The notes: generated by a model from the sequence alone, not told the origin. 64,000 bases of DNA from Lithospermum erythrorhizon (GCA_019722365.1 JADFUC010001357.1:434001-498000); one strand, 5' to 3'; counted from the first letter of the stretch, positions 24,025-35,850 are shown. Made by a program: numbers and translations.

Positions 24025-24312
24025 AATAATTGCATAAATAATTTTGGAAGTTTGATAAAAGTAGAAATCAAAATTTGAATTCGTGCATATTAATCCTTGA
24101 AGTTATATAAATATTGCATGAATGGTCCTTGTCCTTAGAAAAGTGTACATACTAACAGGGCACCATGTGTGCAATTTATGTAACTTTAAGGATCATATTT
24201 ATAACTTTTTTATGTGATTTCAAGGACTAAATTATGCAACAATACAAACTTCATATACTAAGTCTTTAACTTTCATCAAATTTTAAGGGCTATTATTTGT
24301 GCAATTAACTTA
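24025..24312. mobile_element. Palindromic MITE-like element
   Basis: An imperfect inverted repeat over the whole 290 bp: the left end TAATTGCATAAATAATTTTG pairs with the right end through AATAATAGCCCTTAAAATTT-type sequence ending in TTGTGCAATTAA. The arms carry the recurrent motif (A/T)TCCTTGAAGTTAT(A)TAAAT. Target duplications are not clear. Confidence 0.55.
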
Positions 24313-25349
24313 TCAACTAAAACCTGGTGTGGTTATTGGGGATGAAACGTAAAAATCACTTAAAAATCTACAATGCAACATAAAGAAATGCTTATAGCAC
24401 TTTTGGTTCACTGCAAAAGTGAGGAAAACGGAAAAAATAAAATATGGAAGGGACAAGTCGCAAGTATAATGATAATTGTCAATTTCATCTTATATAATGA
24501 GATCGAATTGAACTTTAATCCCAAATAATTACACTAGATTAATTTTTAATATTGACATAATTATTACTAATAGTTTGGTAACTACACAATTTACATGGAG
24601 AGCAAATGAAGAAGTACCATAACAATTGAAGTGCTCACTTAGCAGCTTGTGTTTGGATTTCTAGCACAACTGTGGCTCCTAGTTGAACAACTTAGGAATA
24701 AGTTGGGATTAGAATTCCAAATCTTACCTATTCAGATTTCAGAAGACCAGCAATTATACCGAAAGAATAAACACTTAGTGGTACAGTGCCTTGTTCTCTT
24801 TGTTCTCTCAGATTTACTATAATAATAGGCCGAAATACTAAAAATTTGCTGAGGGTCTTCATAGTATTTGGTAACTACTTCACAACTAATGAACCACACA
24901 ACTACTTGCTTAATTATCTTGTTGGCACAAGTCGCATGAAGCCTTGAAATAAATAATAAAATTAGAATAGAAGGAATATCTGGCTGCGATTCAGCAGAAC
25001 AAAGGGAAGACGACGTGAAATCATGAAGATGAAATACTTCTCAAGAAAGAATGTTCAGCTGAAAAAACAGGGAACTTACATACGGAAAACAACATTAGGC
25101 AACATATACACTAGCTGCGCCAAAATAATACGGCTTCAGCCTATTATACGAAACAGGGAATTTACATACAGAAAATAACATTAGTTTACATACAGAAAAT
25201 AACATTAGGCAACATATACGCGAGCTGCACCAACATAATATGAAACAAAGTAGAAACAAAATGAAACTAGAACGATCAAGTGAGTGGAGGTGGTTTAAGA
25301 AAAGTGATCAAAGGGATGAACTATTTCAGAACATGAAACCAAAATTTCC
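24313..25349. other. Downstream flank of the PI31 gene
   Basis: No separate gene is seen. The stretch contains the 3' side of the PI31 transcript and a local tandem duplication at 25.07-25.23 kb. Confidence 0.4.
25066..25233. repeat. Local tandem duplications 3' of PI31
   Basis: ACAGGGAA(C/T)TTACATAC(G/A)GAAAA(C/T)AACATTAGGC and the following AACATATAC-C-AGCTGC block occur twice, about 84 bp apart. Inside the second copy, TTTACATACAGAAAATAACA is itself duplicated with a 32-bp step. Confidence 0.75.
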
Positions 25350-28300
25350 TCATATAAAATCATCACCACCATCAAAGTGCTCCAGGTCTGGGTGAGTTCC
25401 TCTGCCAGGCCTTCGCGGTTCCCTGCATGTTCCAGATTGCAAGCTCAAATAAATTGCAGAAACGTAATTCAACAGGCATGGTACTTCAAAACAAAAGAAG
25501 AAGCTCAAATGGTTTATTTCTGATGAGATTATACATAGTTTAGAAAAAGAAAATAAAACAAGACGTGCAAGGGTCTATCTAGATTACAAATGCAATTCAG
25601 CGTATTTCTTTTGTTTGTAAGAAATAAGATCAATGGATGGTTTTAGAGATAATGGTAGCAATAGATGTAAACTGAGATAAAGACAAACTAACGCAGAAAT
25701 GGAATCAAGAAAAATTACACAAACAATTACCTCACAAATCGTCCAGGCTCAAACCCTGGAACCGAAGGAGGCCCATACGGGTCAAACCGTACACCAGGAG
25801 GAATGCCACTGCCATATTATATATTATATATCAATAAAGAATCAGAAACTAAAACAGATCATAAACAAAGAAGAAGAATCCAAGGGGGAGATTGAGACTT
25901 ACGGTTGACCTCCATGGAAACCTCCAGGCAAACCAGGCTCCCCTCTCCCACCAAAGAACCGAGGATCATGGGGTCCTGCATGGGAAACATGAGTACAAAA
26001 CCAAAGATGCATGCATTAGTTAACTAAAAGAAACCAGTGTGAGGTACATACCTATAAGCATGCCCCCAGACCCACCAAAGTCTCCTCTGCAATAATGTGG
26101 GTGAAATGACAATGATTAGATCTTTCTGAACAGGAACTTCAAAGCTTTGCATTATCAGACTAGAAGATCAAAAAAATCAAATGGTAAATCCATGAAGATG
26201 CAACAACCTGCTTGGATACATCCCTGGAACCCCTTCAGGAAAGAGATCACTACCACCACCAAAAGGTGGAACTGGAGGAACGACGACTCTGTACATAGAA
26301 CAAAATGAACAACTTATATCTATACTAACAGTATGATATATGATTTAATACAAAGACGACCAATTAATATAGCATGATATTTGATATAATAAAAAAACAG
26401 TGTACCATCAATACATCTAGCCTATGTTGAACAGTAAGATACAACATAGTAACACACAATAATCTAATAGTGTGATTCATGTATCTTGACTGAGACAAGA
26501 TAGATCAGTGATTACACAAGCATTAGTCCAAGTGGGTGGCATAAATTCTCAATATAAGTAAGTACTGCTAGACAAATTAACAAAATAAAGAAAAAGAAGC
26601 TGTTGAGTAGTAATCGCCAAAGTACAAAAGGCTACAGAAACGCCACGGATTGTCGTTCGCCATTAACAACTATGGTGTTATCCTTACAGGCATGACTTAA
26701 CTTTAAAACCTAAAAAGTTTATGCAGAAGAACTTTTTGGGCCTTCATAGACAGCAATTGAGTTGTAAAGATAAAAATCAACCAGAAAGGCTTATTACCCT
26801 GATGGATGATAAAATGGAGATCGATGATCAGTCTCGATGTATCCATAGTTGGGATGATCATCATCCCTCAATCCTCTGCTCTCAGAACTACAAAGAAAAA
26901 CGAAAACAGTACAAAACGCTCAACAATAAAGGTGGAAGAAAAATCAGAGAGAAGTTAAGGCTGGAAGAAAACTCCAAACATAAGATCTCAAAGAAAGGTA
27001 GTATCTCTGCACAACCAGAACTTAGTGTAACAGTCAGCAACTATAGAGTACTCCTGTTGACTACCTAGTTGCTTGTTTCGAAGAAGCATCTTTCGGTGAT
27101 CCATTCACTTTGTTCAAAATATGTGAATCAACATCTGCCACCAGCTTCCCCAGATTCTTGAATTGCGAGCTATAGTTAGCTTCCCCATTATCCCGAACAT
27201 AATCTTCCACACTGAAAATAACTCCATAAAACATCATGGGAACTCCAAAATTTTAAATTTTCACGTCATATGTAATAGTAACCACTAATATTCTTCATAA
27301 TATAGCGAGTAAAAACAAAGGGAGATTGATCATTACTTGATCTCAAGATGCATAGGTTCCGAGTCTCCCTCCTTCAATGCATCCACCATTAGCTTATCGT
27401 TCATCACAAGGCATTTCACCAAAACTTTCTTCGCCCCCTTGGAATAAATAAAGGCATAGTTCTCTTCAAACTCATTCCATTTGTCAATTCCAACCTCATC
27501 TAACCAAAACGAACCAGCATGGATCATAATCCGGCATCCAGCAGATGCCAACAGTGTACAAAGAACTAAGATTGCAAAATATATCATACAAATCTCTGCT
27601 ATGTTTTCTCATAACATTGGGCAGTTTCCTTTAAGTCCGGCATCAATTTATTTATCATTAATACCAATCCAACCACATATGCATGAAATATTCACTTATT
27701 CAATCAATTAGCTTAGCATTTTCATTATGTACTTTACTCATACTCAATAAATTTAACATCAAAATCCATGACACTCAACAAATTGCAGCCAAATTTTTCT
27801 TTAATTAAACCCAATAGTTAATAAAGTGACAGATTACAATACACCCTCCACCCTAAAAAGAATGTCAGGTTGTAAATTTTAATTGTTGACTTTTGACATT
27901 TTCAAATCAAGTACTTTTATATATATAGTAAAATACATCAAGAAAAATATATCAAAAGATAGTATTCTTAACGAACTTTACTACTAACATGATAGTTTTA
28001 TCTGTGTCAATCAATCAAGCAAAGTTTATTGATTTTGATCATTGCAAAAACAAACAAGACAACCCTTTTAGGACACAAGGGAATAGATTATCAACACATG
28101 CATTACAGAATTGCATCTTGAAACAGTTAACGAAATACTCCCTCCATCCTAAAAAACAGTCCACTTTCTAATTTTGATATGTTGTCTTTTATAACATTGA
28201 CCTCCAATACCTTTTAATATATCGAAAAATATATGAAAATACTTAATTTTCACCCTATTTTATTATTAACATTATAACTTTGATTGAAACAAAAAGTCGC

Positions 28301-29083
28301 GTGAGTTAATTAAGAAATCAAGTTATCAAGTATGACCACTAAAAAAGTAAATTCGGCCATCTTTTAGTATGGAAGGGGTAGCTACTATGAAATAACAATC
28401 CAAGTTGTGCATATTAAATTTGAGCAAGCCTATTATGTTTTACCATCACAAATCAAACTTTTTTTTTTATATTTAGCGACGAGGTGAGTTCCTTCAAGTC
28501 ACTAGAAGGAGCCTTTTCCACTAGGCTGATCGATTAACTCGACCATCACAAATCAAACTTTTTTTTATATATTTAGCGACGAGGTGAGTTTCGAACCAGA
28601 CCATCAACTCACTAGAAGGAGCCTTTTCCACTAGGCTGTTCGATTAACTCTGACAATCACAAATCAAACTTAATCAATTATAGGATCTAGGTTATAAACA
28701 CGGAAAAACTCCATCTTGTAACAATTAACAAGCATAATAATTTTGATTCAAATAAAAATTATCCATACCAATTAAATCAAGCAAAATTTTATTAACCCGT
28801 AAAATAAAAAACCAAACTTGACAATCTTATTGGGACAAATGGTATAAACTACAAACAGAATAATAAAAATAATTGGTACTAGTATATGAAATTGGGGGTA
28901 GGTACCAGTGGAGGAGGTAGTAGAGAGGGCATCGTCGGAGGAGGCGGTGGCTCCGGTGGCGTTGAGGACAAACCCAGCGGAGAGGAAGGCGGCGTGGATT
29001 GCGAACGCCGCCTTGTCGTGGTGGTTACGGAATGTGGGACGCGATGCCCTTATTAAGGCCAATACGGATTGCTCTGTTGCCAT
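25350..29083 (-). CDS. PI31: Proteasome regulator PI31 (PTRE1-like), 305 aa
   Basis: PI31-family proteins bind the 20S proteasome; the Arabidopsis member PTRE1 regulates proteasome activity in auxin signalling. Nine exons were assembled: 29083-28906, 27499-27337, 27211-27065, 26887-26798, 26288-26208, 26086-26052, 25975-25903, 25808-25731 and 25422-25350. All have GT-AG borders, and they sum to 918 nt with no stop before the TGA. The N-terminal FP (Fbxo7/PI31) domain reads MATEQSVLALIRASRPTFRN, then WNEFEENYAFIY, KKVLVKCLVMNDKLMVDA and PMHLEI, up to about residue 160. The C-terminal half is Pro/Gly-rich with DLFPEGVPGMYPSRGDFGG, GPHDPRFFGG, PYGPPSVPGFEPGRF and the end GRGTHPDLEHFDGGDDFI. Length and order match the Arabidopsis protein (about 302 aa). 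The 1.4-kb intron 1 is packed with MITE and SINE copies. Confidence 0.95.
27838..28045. mobile_element. Truncated Stowaway-type MITE, family 3, in PI31 intron 1
   Basis: The left end CACCCTCCACCCTAAAAAG and the interior (TTTTATATAT, CATGATAGTTTTATCTGTG) resemble the intact copy 300 bp to the right, but no matching right end was found. Confidence 0.5.
28136..28380. mobile_element. Stowaway-type MITE, family 3, in PI31 intron 1
   Basis: TA-flanked element of about 241 bp. The left end CTCCCTCCATCCTAAAAAAC pairs with the right end CTTTTAGTATGGAAGGGG. Its interior is AT-rich and non-coding. Confidence 0.8.
28445..28670 (-). mobile_element. tRNA-derived SINE, tandemly duplicated, in PI31 intron 1
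   Basis: Two head-to-tail copies, about 108 bp apart, share ATCACAAATCAAACTTTTTT, TTTAGCGACGAGGTGAGTT and CTAGAAGGAGCCTTTTCCAC. On the minus strand the copy at 28545-28660 has an A box CAGCCTAGTGG and a B box GGTTCGAAACT. The copy at 28445-28545 lacks the bases that form the B box, so it carries an internal deletion of about 18 bp. A third ATCACAAATCAAACTT follows at the right end. Confidence 0.65.
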
Positions 29084-29927
29084 AATAAAATTAGGATTCA
29101 GTGTATCACAAGAAAATTAAGAGTCGAGTTGGACTAAAAAGGGAGTAGGTTGTAGGGTGTTAAATTAAGTCACTTCGAGCGACTATTGGATAATCAGTTA
29201 AATTACATTAAATAAGTTTAGTGTGATAGATTCGATTGAGAAAATACAGATAGCAAAAATCGAATTGATGATCTTTCGGTCACAATCTCACTTAATCCAC
29301 CTAGACAGTGGAAAAATTTGGGGTAGCCGTGTAGGGGAGTAGTTGTCCCATTCAAAATTTTGAAAAATAATTTTTTATGATTATAAAATAGAATTTTATA
29401 ATTTATTTATTTAAAATTTCAGTTGTTCGTCCTCCACTAAATTATTATATTTTTCTTCATTCATATAATATAAGTTCATTTGCTTCCTCTTTATATACAA
29501 TTTCTGGTTTTACCATGGCACCTAGACATTTAAGCGAGCCGGAGTGAACCCAGCAGTACTATACCCGAATCAAAGTGTTCAATCATGCAATTGAACATCA
29601 ATTATAGACATCCAAAATGTGATCCAACTTCCGTAATGGACGTTGGGGTAAATATAAAAACATAACAACCCTGTTTTATAACTTTTATTAGTGTGTAATC
29701 TTTACTTCATTATGAAAAACATTAACTGCGAATCATACATCATAGTTTTTACAATATCTATTAGAAGAGATGTCATCACAATAATGCATCTATGTTCACA
29801 AACAATAAAAGAAGGGCAATATATATGAGCCTCGTCGATGAGTTAAATAAAAGTAAATTGTCGATTTGATATCATATATGAGTAGTAATAATGGCGATTT
29901 ACGGTTTCATACTCAATATTGGCATGA
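29084..29927. other. Short intergenic between PI31 and the membrane-protein gene
   Basis: It contains the PI31 promoter side and the 3' side of the next gene. No element with defined ends was recognised. Confidence 0.4.
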
Positions 29928-30359
29928 CTAAACAATGGCACTTGGGTGGTCTTCATTTTTTGTACCAGCCTCCACCCTCACATGTTTTCTTCTAGTAGCT
30001 CTAATGTAACATACAATTGACACAAAGAAAGTGGTGGCTAAGCCTCCAAGAATGACTCCTCCACCAGCCCAAGACTTCTTAACTGAATTGTGATGATAGT
30101 GGTTTTGATGTATTACTTCCATATCTTGTGCTTGCCCATTATTGCTCTCATGATGACCTTGTGTAGTAGAGTGATGGGCTTCTTCATTCTTGTGACTTGG
30201 TGCACTAGAAGATGGTGAATGAGCTGAGGGAGATGAAGAGTGATCATCAGAAGCCATGGATGAAACAGCATAAACATTGATGAGGATCAAGAAAATAACA
30301 AACAAGGGTGTCATCTTGATATGTGAAGTACCCATCAAGATATTTCTTTCTGATCCCAA
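29928..30359 (-). CDS. Small plant type-I membrane protein, Ser/His-rich ectodomain
   Basis: Intronless frame of 143 codons. Residues 16-35 (MTPLFVIFLILINVYAVSSM) form a signal peptide. Residues 37-90 are rich in Ser, His, Pro and acidic residues. A glycine-rich transmembrane helix (AGGGVILGGLATTFFVSIVC) is followed by the basic stop-transfer RATRRKHVRVEAG and a short acidic tail. Plants have small uncharacterised proteins with this signal peptide, low-complexity stretch and AGGGVI-type helix; no function is known to me. Three in-frame Met codons are possible starts (30359, 30335, 30314). A TATA box only 30 bases upstream of the first makes Met9 or Met16 more likely, and either gives a better signal peptide. 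Confidence 0.8.
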   Translation of the reverse strand: MGSERNILMGTSHIKMTPLFVIFLILINVYAVSSMASDDHSSSPSAHSPSSSAPSHKNEEAHHSTTQGHHESNNGQAQDMEVIHQNHYHHNSVKKSWAGGGVILGGLATTFFVSIVCYIRATRRKHVRVEAGTKNEDHPSAIV

Positions 30360-30388
30360 AATACGGATTTGGGATCTTTGTGTTGTAG

Positions 30389-30398
30389 CTATATATAG
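30389..30398 (-). promoter_or_regulatory. TATA box of the small membrane-protein gene
   Basis: CTATATATAG on the minus strand, embedded in the palindrome AGCTATATATAGCT. It lies 30 bases upstream of the first ATG, so transcription would start within a few bases of that codon. Confidence 0.6.
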
Positions 30399-30419
30399 CT
30401 AGAGGTTGAGAACTTGAGA

Positions 30420-32109
30420 AGACAATGGCTATTAAGTCTCAGTTATATATAAATGCCGTATGAGGAGACAATATGAATAATTATAACTGGGGAGTTAATT
30501 GCATAAGTGATTTCTGATTATGAAATGTTACTTGTTTTAAAAAAAAATCATTGTATTTAGACTATTTACAATAATAATTTTTTTAATACGAAAAAAGATG
30601 ATAATTAATTACAATAATAAGTATTTTTAAGATGTACTATTATCAAAATTTAAATCTCGTCAATATTTTTGGAATGCACTACTATAAAAAAAATTGAGAG
30701 GAAGAGTCTTATAAATTACTATCCAACTTATGGTATAACTAGTAATAATGCTAATAATATGATGCAACCAAAGTCAAATGAAAAAATTCTCAATTTATTT
30801 GAAATATGATTCCTTTCAATTATATGAAAGGGTAGTGGAGATACATAGAATTCTATTCAATTATATAGAAATTCTCTAATAGAATGAGATCACATGATCA
30901 TGTGTCAGATTGGAAAGTAACAGTAGGTACTTAGACTTATTTGCTTAAATACTTAATTTATTGCTTAATTATTACTTCATTCGTTCCTTTTTAGTTATCT
31001 TCCTAATCATTTGCACATAAATTAAAAAAATCAAAAAAAAATCAAAAAATACATTGAAAATATAAAATGAAAATTAATTAAAACTATATCGTTGGTTGAT
31101 TGATAATTTAATAAGAAAAAGTAGTAAAAAATTATATTAAAAATGTAAAATGATAATTTTCTATATTAGAAAGATAAGTAATATGAAATAAAAAATTGAA
31201 TTAGAAAAGAAGAATGGAGAAACGAGGCATGAGTTTGTCTGCAGAGTAGAGAGTGGGGAAATCAACGGGGGATATTACAAGTAGACGTATATATTAATTT
31301 ACAACAAGATGGCATTTAGGGGAACATGATCATTAGTGCGTTTACCAGCAAGAATTTAGCCAACTCTATTGGTGTTATAATATAGCTATCATTTCCTCAT
31401 AGCACGTATTAATATCACTTATTGTTGATAATGGCATACGAATTATCATTTGAAGTATAAAATGTTATATGGTCCACCCTTAGCAGATACTTGATGCATG
31501 ATTGGATAGTTTCATATATAAAATCTATATAGATTCATGTATGATATTTATTTCTTATTTCATTTCTACATTATTAGCTTTATGTCTGGAAACTAATTCA
31601 TTTCTTCTTCTCTTATTTAACCTATAAATATCATGTCATTGTAGTCTTTTCTGGTTGTCCGGTTCATATCTATAAAAATAATTATTACGTCGTGAGGCTT
31701 ACATGCATTCTGGCTACTTGCGTATCGAAGAAGGTATCAGGTTCATATCTATGATTTTAGGGATAGAATATTAGTGAGGTTTTGTTAAGAGTTGTTGTTA
31801 TGACTACGTATAAGGAAACTGTGACAATGTGCTAGTAAAAGATACGAGTGATATTTCTTGCATGATTAGTTGCCAGAATCAAAATGGAATTTCATTGCAT
31901 TGCAGCTGATGGTCTGTTTCAGAATCAACAGCAAAGCCCGGAACTAACCCACCAAATCCCGACATGAAATTGATCATGTGGTTGCAACTATTAAACTACC
32001 AGTTCAATCATATCACTCCATGCACAAATTCAGCTAAAAATTATTTAATTTTTCGATATTCAACTATGGTTCTTGAAATAGAAAAAAAAAACTATGGTGC
32101 TTGAAATAA
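30420..32109. other. Intergenic with a degraded MITE, no gene seen
   Basis: AT-rich flank. The only structured item is the degraded family-1 MITE at 30.97-31.22 kb. Confidence 0.4.
30973..31225. mobile_element. Degraded Stowaway-type MITE, family 1
   Basis: The left end TACTTCATTCGTTCC and the interior (ACATTGAAAATATAAAATGA, GTTGGTTGATTGATAA, AAGATAAGTAATATGAAA) follow the copy at 4.07-4.33 kb in order. The right end AAGAATGGAGAAACGA is decayed. Confidence 0.55.
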
Positions 32110-32772
32110 TTGGCTGTGAAAAAAGTGAACTACTAAAACAACCGACCGGTTGTCAATCCAACGATCAATACCAGTAGGGACAATAAAGTAAAATGCGTAA
32201 AGTAAAGAACACACAAAATGATAACCCAGTTCGGTATAACCTAAGTCTGGGGGCAGCTTGCCCAAGGAGAACTTCCACTATCAACTTGAAGTAATTACAA
32301 GTAGGTAGGGTGTGAAACGGCCCCAATGGCTTCGGTCGATTCGAAGTGTTCGATTCGAAATAATTCGGTCCGAGTCTCGGCTCGAGAAATCAAACGGAGA
32401 CACAAATATTAAAAATCAATATTAGCGAACCGGTAGAACGTTCGAAATTATTCATTTCGGTTATGACTTAGGGCCAGGTGGTCGAATTATATAGGCTTAG
32501 GCCCCACGTCCCTGATCACACGAGGCTGGGCCATGACCCATCGACTGTGCGGTTGTGCCCCATGTGCCCATAATTTCGCTCAAACCTAGTACCTCTCATT
32601 TCTCTCACCTCACTCTACACCGTTTAGAATCTCTATGCTCTCTACATTTCTGCCGAAGCCATAATTTTCTACTTCCTCGGTTGTAACCATAGAAAATATG
32701 TAAATATAGGCCTTGTTGTCGGCTGATTCGAGAGTGACAATGAGACATATCCATTTCTTTTTTGTTTTGAGT

Positions 32773-33230
32773 CTAGGTTGACTTTTAGGTTGACTATTGT
32801 TATTTTGGTTTGCATGTTTGATTTTCAGTTGTAATAGCTTCCGTGAAGTATATTTGTTATCATTTGTGGGTTCGATTGTTACTATTTCCATTTTCTGGTC
32901 AGATCTGAGTTTAGATCTAGGTTGACTTTTCGGTTGACTCTTATGATTTGAGTTTGCATGTTTGATTTTTATTTGTAATAGCTTCGGTTGAGTATACTTG
33001 TTATCATTTGTGGGTTCGATTGTTACTATTTCCATTTTCTGGTCAGATCTGAGTTTAGATCTAGGTTGACTTTTCGGTTGACTCTTATGATTTGAGTTTG
33101 CATGTTTGATTTTTATTTGTAATAGCTTCGGTTGAGTATACTTGTTATCATTTGTGGGTTCGATTGTTAATTTTTTTATTTTCTGTTTCGATTTGTGTTA
33201 GATCTAGGTTGACTTTTCGGTTGACTATTT
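32773..33230. repeat. 144-bp tandem repeat, about 3.2 copies
   Basis: CTAGGTTGACTTTT(A/C)GGTTGA starts at 32773, 32917, 33061 and 33204, so the period is 144, 144 and 143 bp. Because 144 is a multiple of three, the minus strand stays open through the array and gives a repetitive 141-codon frame (33035-32610) that I do not call a gene. Confidence 0.9.
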
Positions 33231-33326
33231 TAAATCGAATAAGTTCTTCTATTTTAGGTTGCATGTTGCTTTTTGTAGTTGTAATAACATTGATTTACTG
33301 TTATGTTGTTTTGATATTTGTTTGTA

Positions 33327-33845
33327 ATTAGGGTTTCAGTTTGGGGCAAATTATTAATTAGGGTTTCAATTTGGGAATTAGGGTTTCAATTTGGGAATTA
33401 AGGTTTCAATTTTGTAATTAGGGTTTCAATTTGGGAATTAGGGTTTCAATTAGAGAGGGGTCTAGAATTTTCAATTTGCCAGGAATTAGGGTTTCAATTA
33501 GGGTTTCAATTTGGGATTTAGGGTTTCAATTAAACAGTTTTATAATTAATTAAATAATTTTGTAATTAATTATTAATTAGGGTTTCAATTTTGTAATTCA
33601 ATTAAATACTTTCCTAATTAGGGTTTCAATTTTGTAATTCAATTAAATATTTTCCTAATTAGGGTTTTAATTAGGTTAGGGTTTCAATTTTGTAATTAGG
33701 GTTTCAATTTTGTAATTCAATTAAATAATTTCCGAATTAGGGTTTCAATTTTGTAATTAGGGTTTCAATTTTGTAATTCAATTAAATAATTTCCTAATTA
33801 GGGTTTCAATTAGGGTTTCAATTTTGTAATTAGGGTTTCAATTTT
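33327..33845. repeat. Array of TTAGGGTTTCAATT units (telo-box rich)
   Basis: Within about 510 bp I count 18 exact TTAGGGTTT, whose complement AAACCCTAA is the plant telo-box. They lie mostly in units such as AATTAGGGTTTCAATTTTGT. Spacing varies from 14 to about 60 bp, so this is an irregular array and not telomeric (TTTAGGG)n DNA. Confidence 0.9.
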
Positions 33846-34054
33846 GTAATTCATTTAAATAATTTTGTGATTGGCCTTTTAATTAAACTGTTTAATTTCT
33901 TGTTGAATGCGATATAGATGCTTTCGTTTGTTGAATCTTGAATAGCGCCCCCACGAATTCGGATAACCCCCCCACCAATAAATCTGATCCAAATGAGAGA
34001 TACTTGTTAGGGAGCAATGAGATAGTTCTTTGATCGATTAACAAACAAGCCTGC

Positions 34055-35850
34055 TGGTAGCAGCATGGTTTGGGATCATTTTAAAGCTGTTGTGATGCCT
34101 GGTGGAAAAAAGAAAAATAAATGTAGCAGTAGTGGTCGACCATCGACGAAGCTAAAGAATTACTGCTTGTCGCATTTGATTGAACATTTGAAATTGGCAT
34201 GCCAGTAGACACAAACTCTTTCCTAAAGAGGTTGAGAGTGTGTGGAATCGATGGTTCTAAATTTGTACAATCCCTCGACTTCACATTTACGAAGGGAGAT
34301 AGTTACGTTACGAGATTTTACATTTGATTTTGCAAAGGTAAAACTCTTGGCTGCTCATATGATTCTTGCACATGAATATCCTTTCATAATAGTTGAGCAT
34401 AAGGTGTTTAATGAGTTTCTGAAAGCCTACACTCCTCATTATAGAAAAATCAGTAGGTATTTGGTTAGGAAAGAATGCTTTGCTGTTTTTGAAAATGAAA
34501 GGGTTAAAATTAAAGGGACTTTTGAGTAAGATGCTAGGGTTGGGTTAACAAGCCGATTGTTGAGTGGTGGGGTTCGAGAGGATAGGATATATGGTTATTC
34601 TTGTCCACTTATGTTAATTAGGAATTGGAATCTGCTGAAGGGTTTTTATCTTTTGTTAATGTCCCTTTTGCTTGTAATGGTGTAGCGTGCTAAAAAGAAG
34701 TACATAGAGTTGCCAAATTCTATGAAATTAGTGATAAAGTTTCTTACATTCACGATTGATAATGCAAGTGCTAATGATGTTTTGTATTGATATTTAAGAA
34801 AAGATTATAACTACATTTCAAAATTTGGTATTGAATGGTAAAGCTGTTTCATGTTAGTGTTGTGCCCGTATAATGAATTTCTTTGGTTAGAGATGGGTTA
34901 AAAGAGATTGAGAAAGTGAGCGTGTGGTTAGAGAAGGTGTTAAGTTCTTGTTTGGTTGCAGCAGATTGAAATTCAAATTTAATGAACATAGGATTAACTT
35001 GCAATTGCCATCTACTAAGTTAATTGTTAGATAATAACACTAGATGGAATTCAACTTATGTGATGTTATTCTACTTGCCTATAAGTATAGGCAGTGCTTT
35101 ACTAAATTTGGAGAGGATGATGAAGCCTTCTTGAGGTACTGTCCTACTGATTTTGAATGGGCACAAGTTCATGAGGTGTGTGAATTTCTTGAGGTGTTCC
35201 TGGATGTGACAAATTTGATTAGTGGCAGCAATTATCCAACTGTTAATCTGTTCTTGATTGAGTTAAGTAGGATTAAGGAATTGATAAATATTCAATTGGA
35301 TAATGTTACTACCAAACATATGCAGAGTATGGCTCTAAGAATGTCACTTAAGTATGACAAATATTGGGAAGAATGTGATTTGTTGCTTTCTTTTGGTTCA
35401 ATTCTGGATCCTAGGTATAAGAAGGTTATGATCAAGTTTGCTTACGAATCAATGTATCCCATAGATTATGAGGCTAGATTGAAGGCGTGTTTAAAATTTG
35501 ATGATCTTTATGATCAGTATGTTGTAGTATATGGTGATGATAAAGGCAAAGCCCCTGAACCATATTCTGGATACTTGAAACAACCACCTTGTTCCACAGT
35601 TAACAAAAGAAGGTATGATGAATACAAATTGAAACTGCAAACTGATGGCATAGAAAAAAGCAGACACGGAATCCTCACGTGAGGAAGCCCCATTTTTCCT
35701 AATGTGGATAACTTTGATGTTCTTGGGCTGGTGGAAAGGGAATGAGGGGAGGTATAAAAATATTGTCCAAGATGGCTATGAGACATTTATCCATTCAATT
35801 ACAAGCGTGCCTCGAGAATCCACCTTCGGTCTTTGGTGGTAGAGTGATTG
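34055..35850 (+). pseudogene. hAT transposase (Ac-like), broken
   Basis: The family pieces are in the usual order but in different frames with stops between. A BED-finger-like start (SMVWDHFKA and SSGRPSTKLKNYCLSHL) lacks a complete zinc-ligand set. At 34242-34529 there is an AAHMILAHEYPFIIVEHKVF motif typical of hAT proteins. At 35044-35682 the DUF4413-like segment has W-VHEVCEFLEVF, SGSNYPTVNLF, DKYWEE and ILDPRYKK. After a frameshift, near 35690-35830, comes the dimerisation motif FDVLGWWKGNEGRY. These pieces identify the family; the gene cannot make transposase as it stands. Confidence 0.85.

Noticed and set aside
27333..27587. Separate 84-codon gene starting MIYFAILVLC
   Set aside because: The first 30 codons are intron sequence; the rest is PI31 exon 2 after the acceptor at 27500-27501.
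32610..33035. 141-codon minus-strand frame
   Set aside because: It is generated by the 144-bp tandem repeat inside the hAT element and has no independent protein features.
33327..33845. Interstitial telomere
   Set aside because: Units are TTAGGGTTTCAATT-type with variable spacers, not contiguous TTTAGGG repeats.
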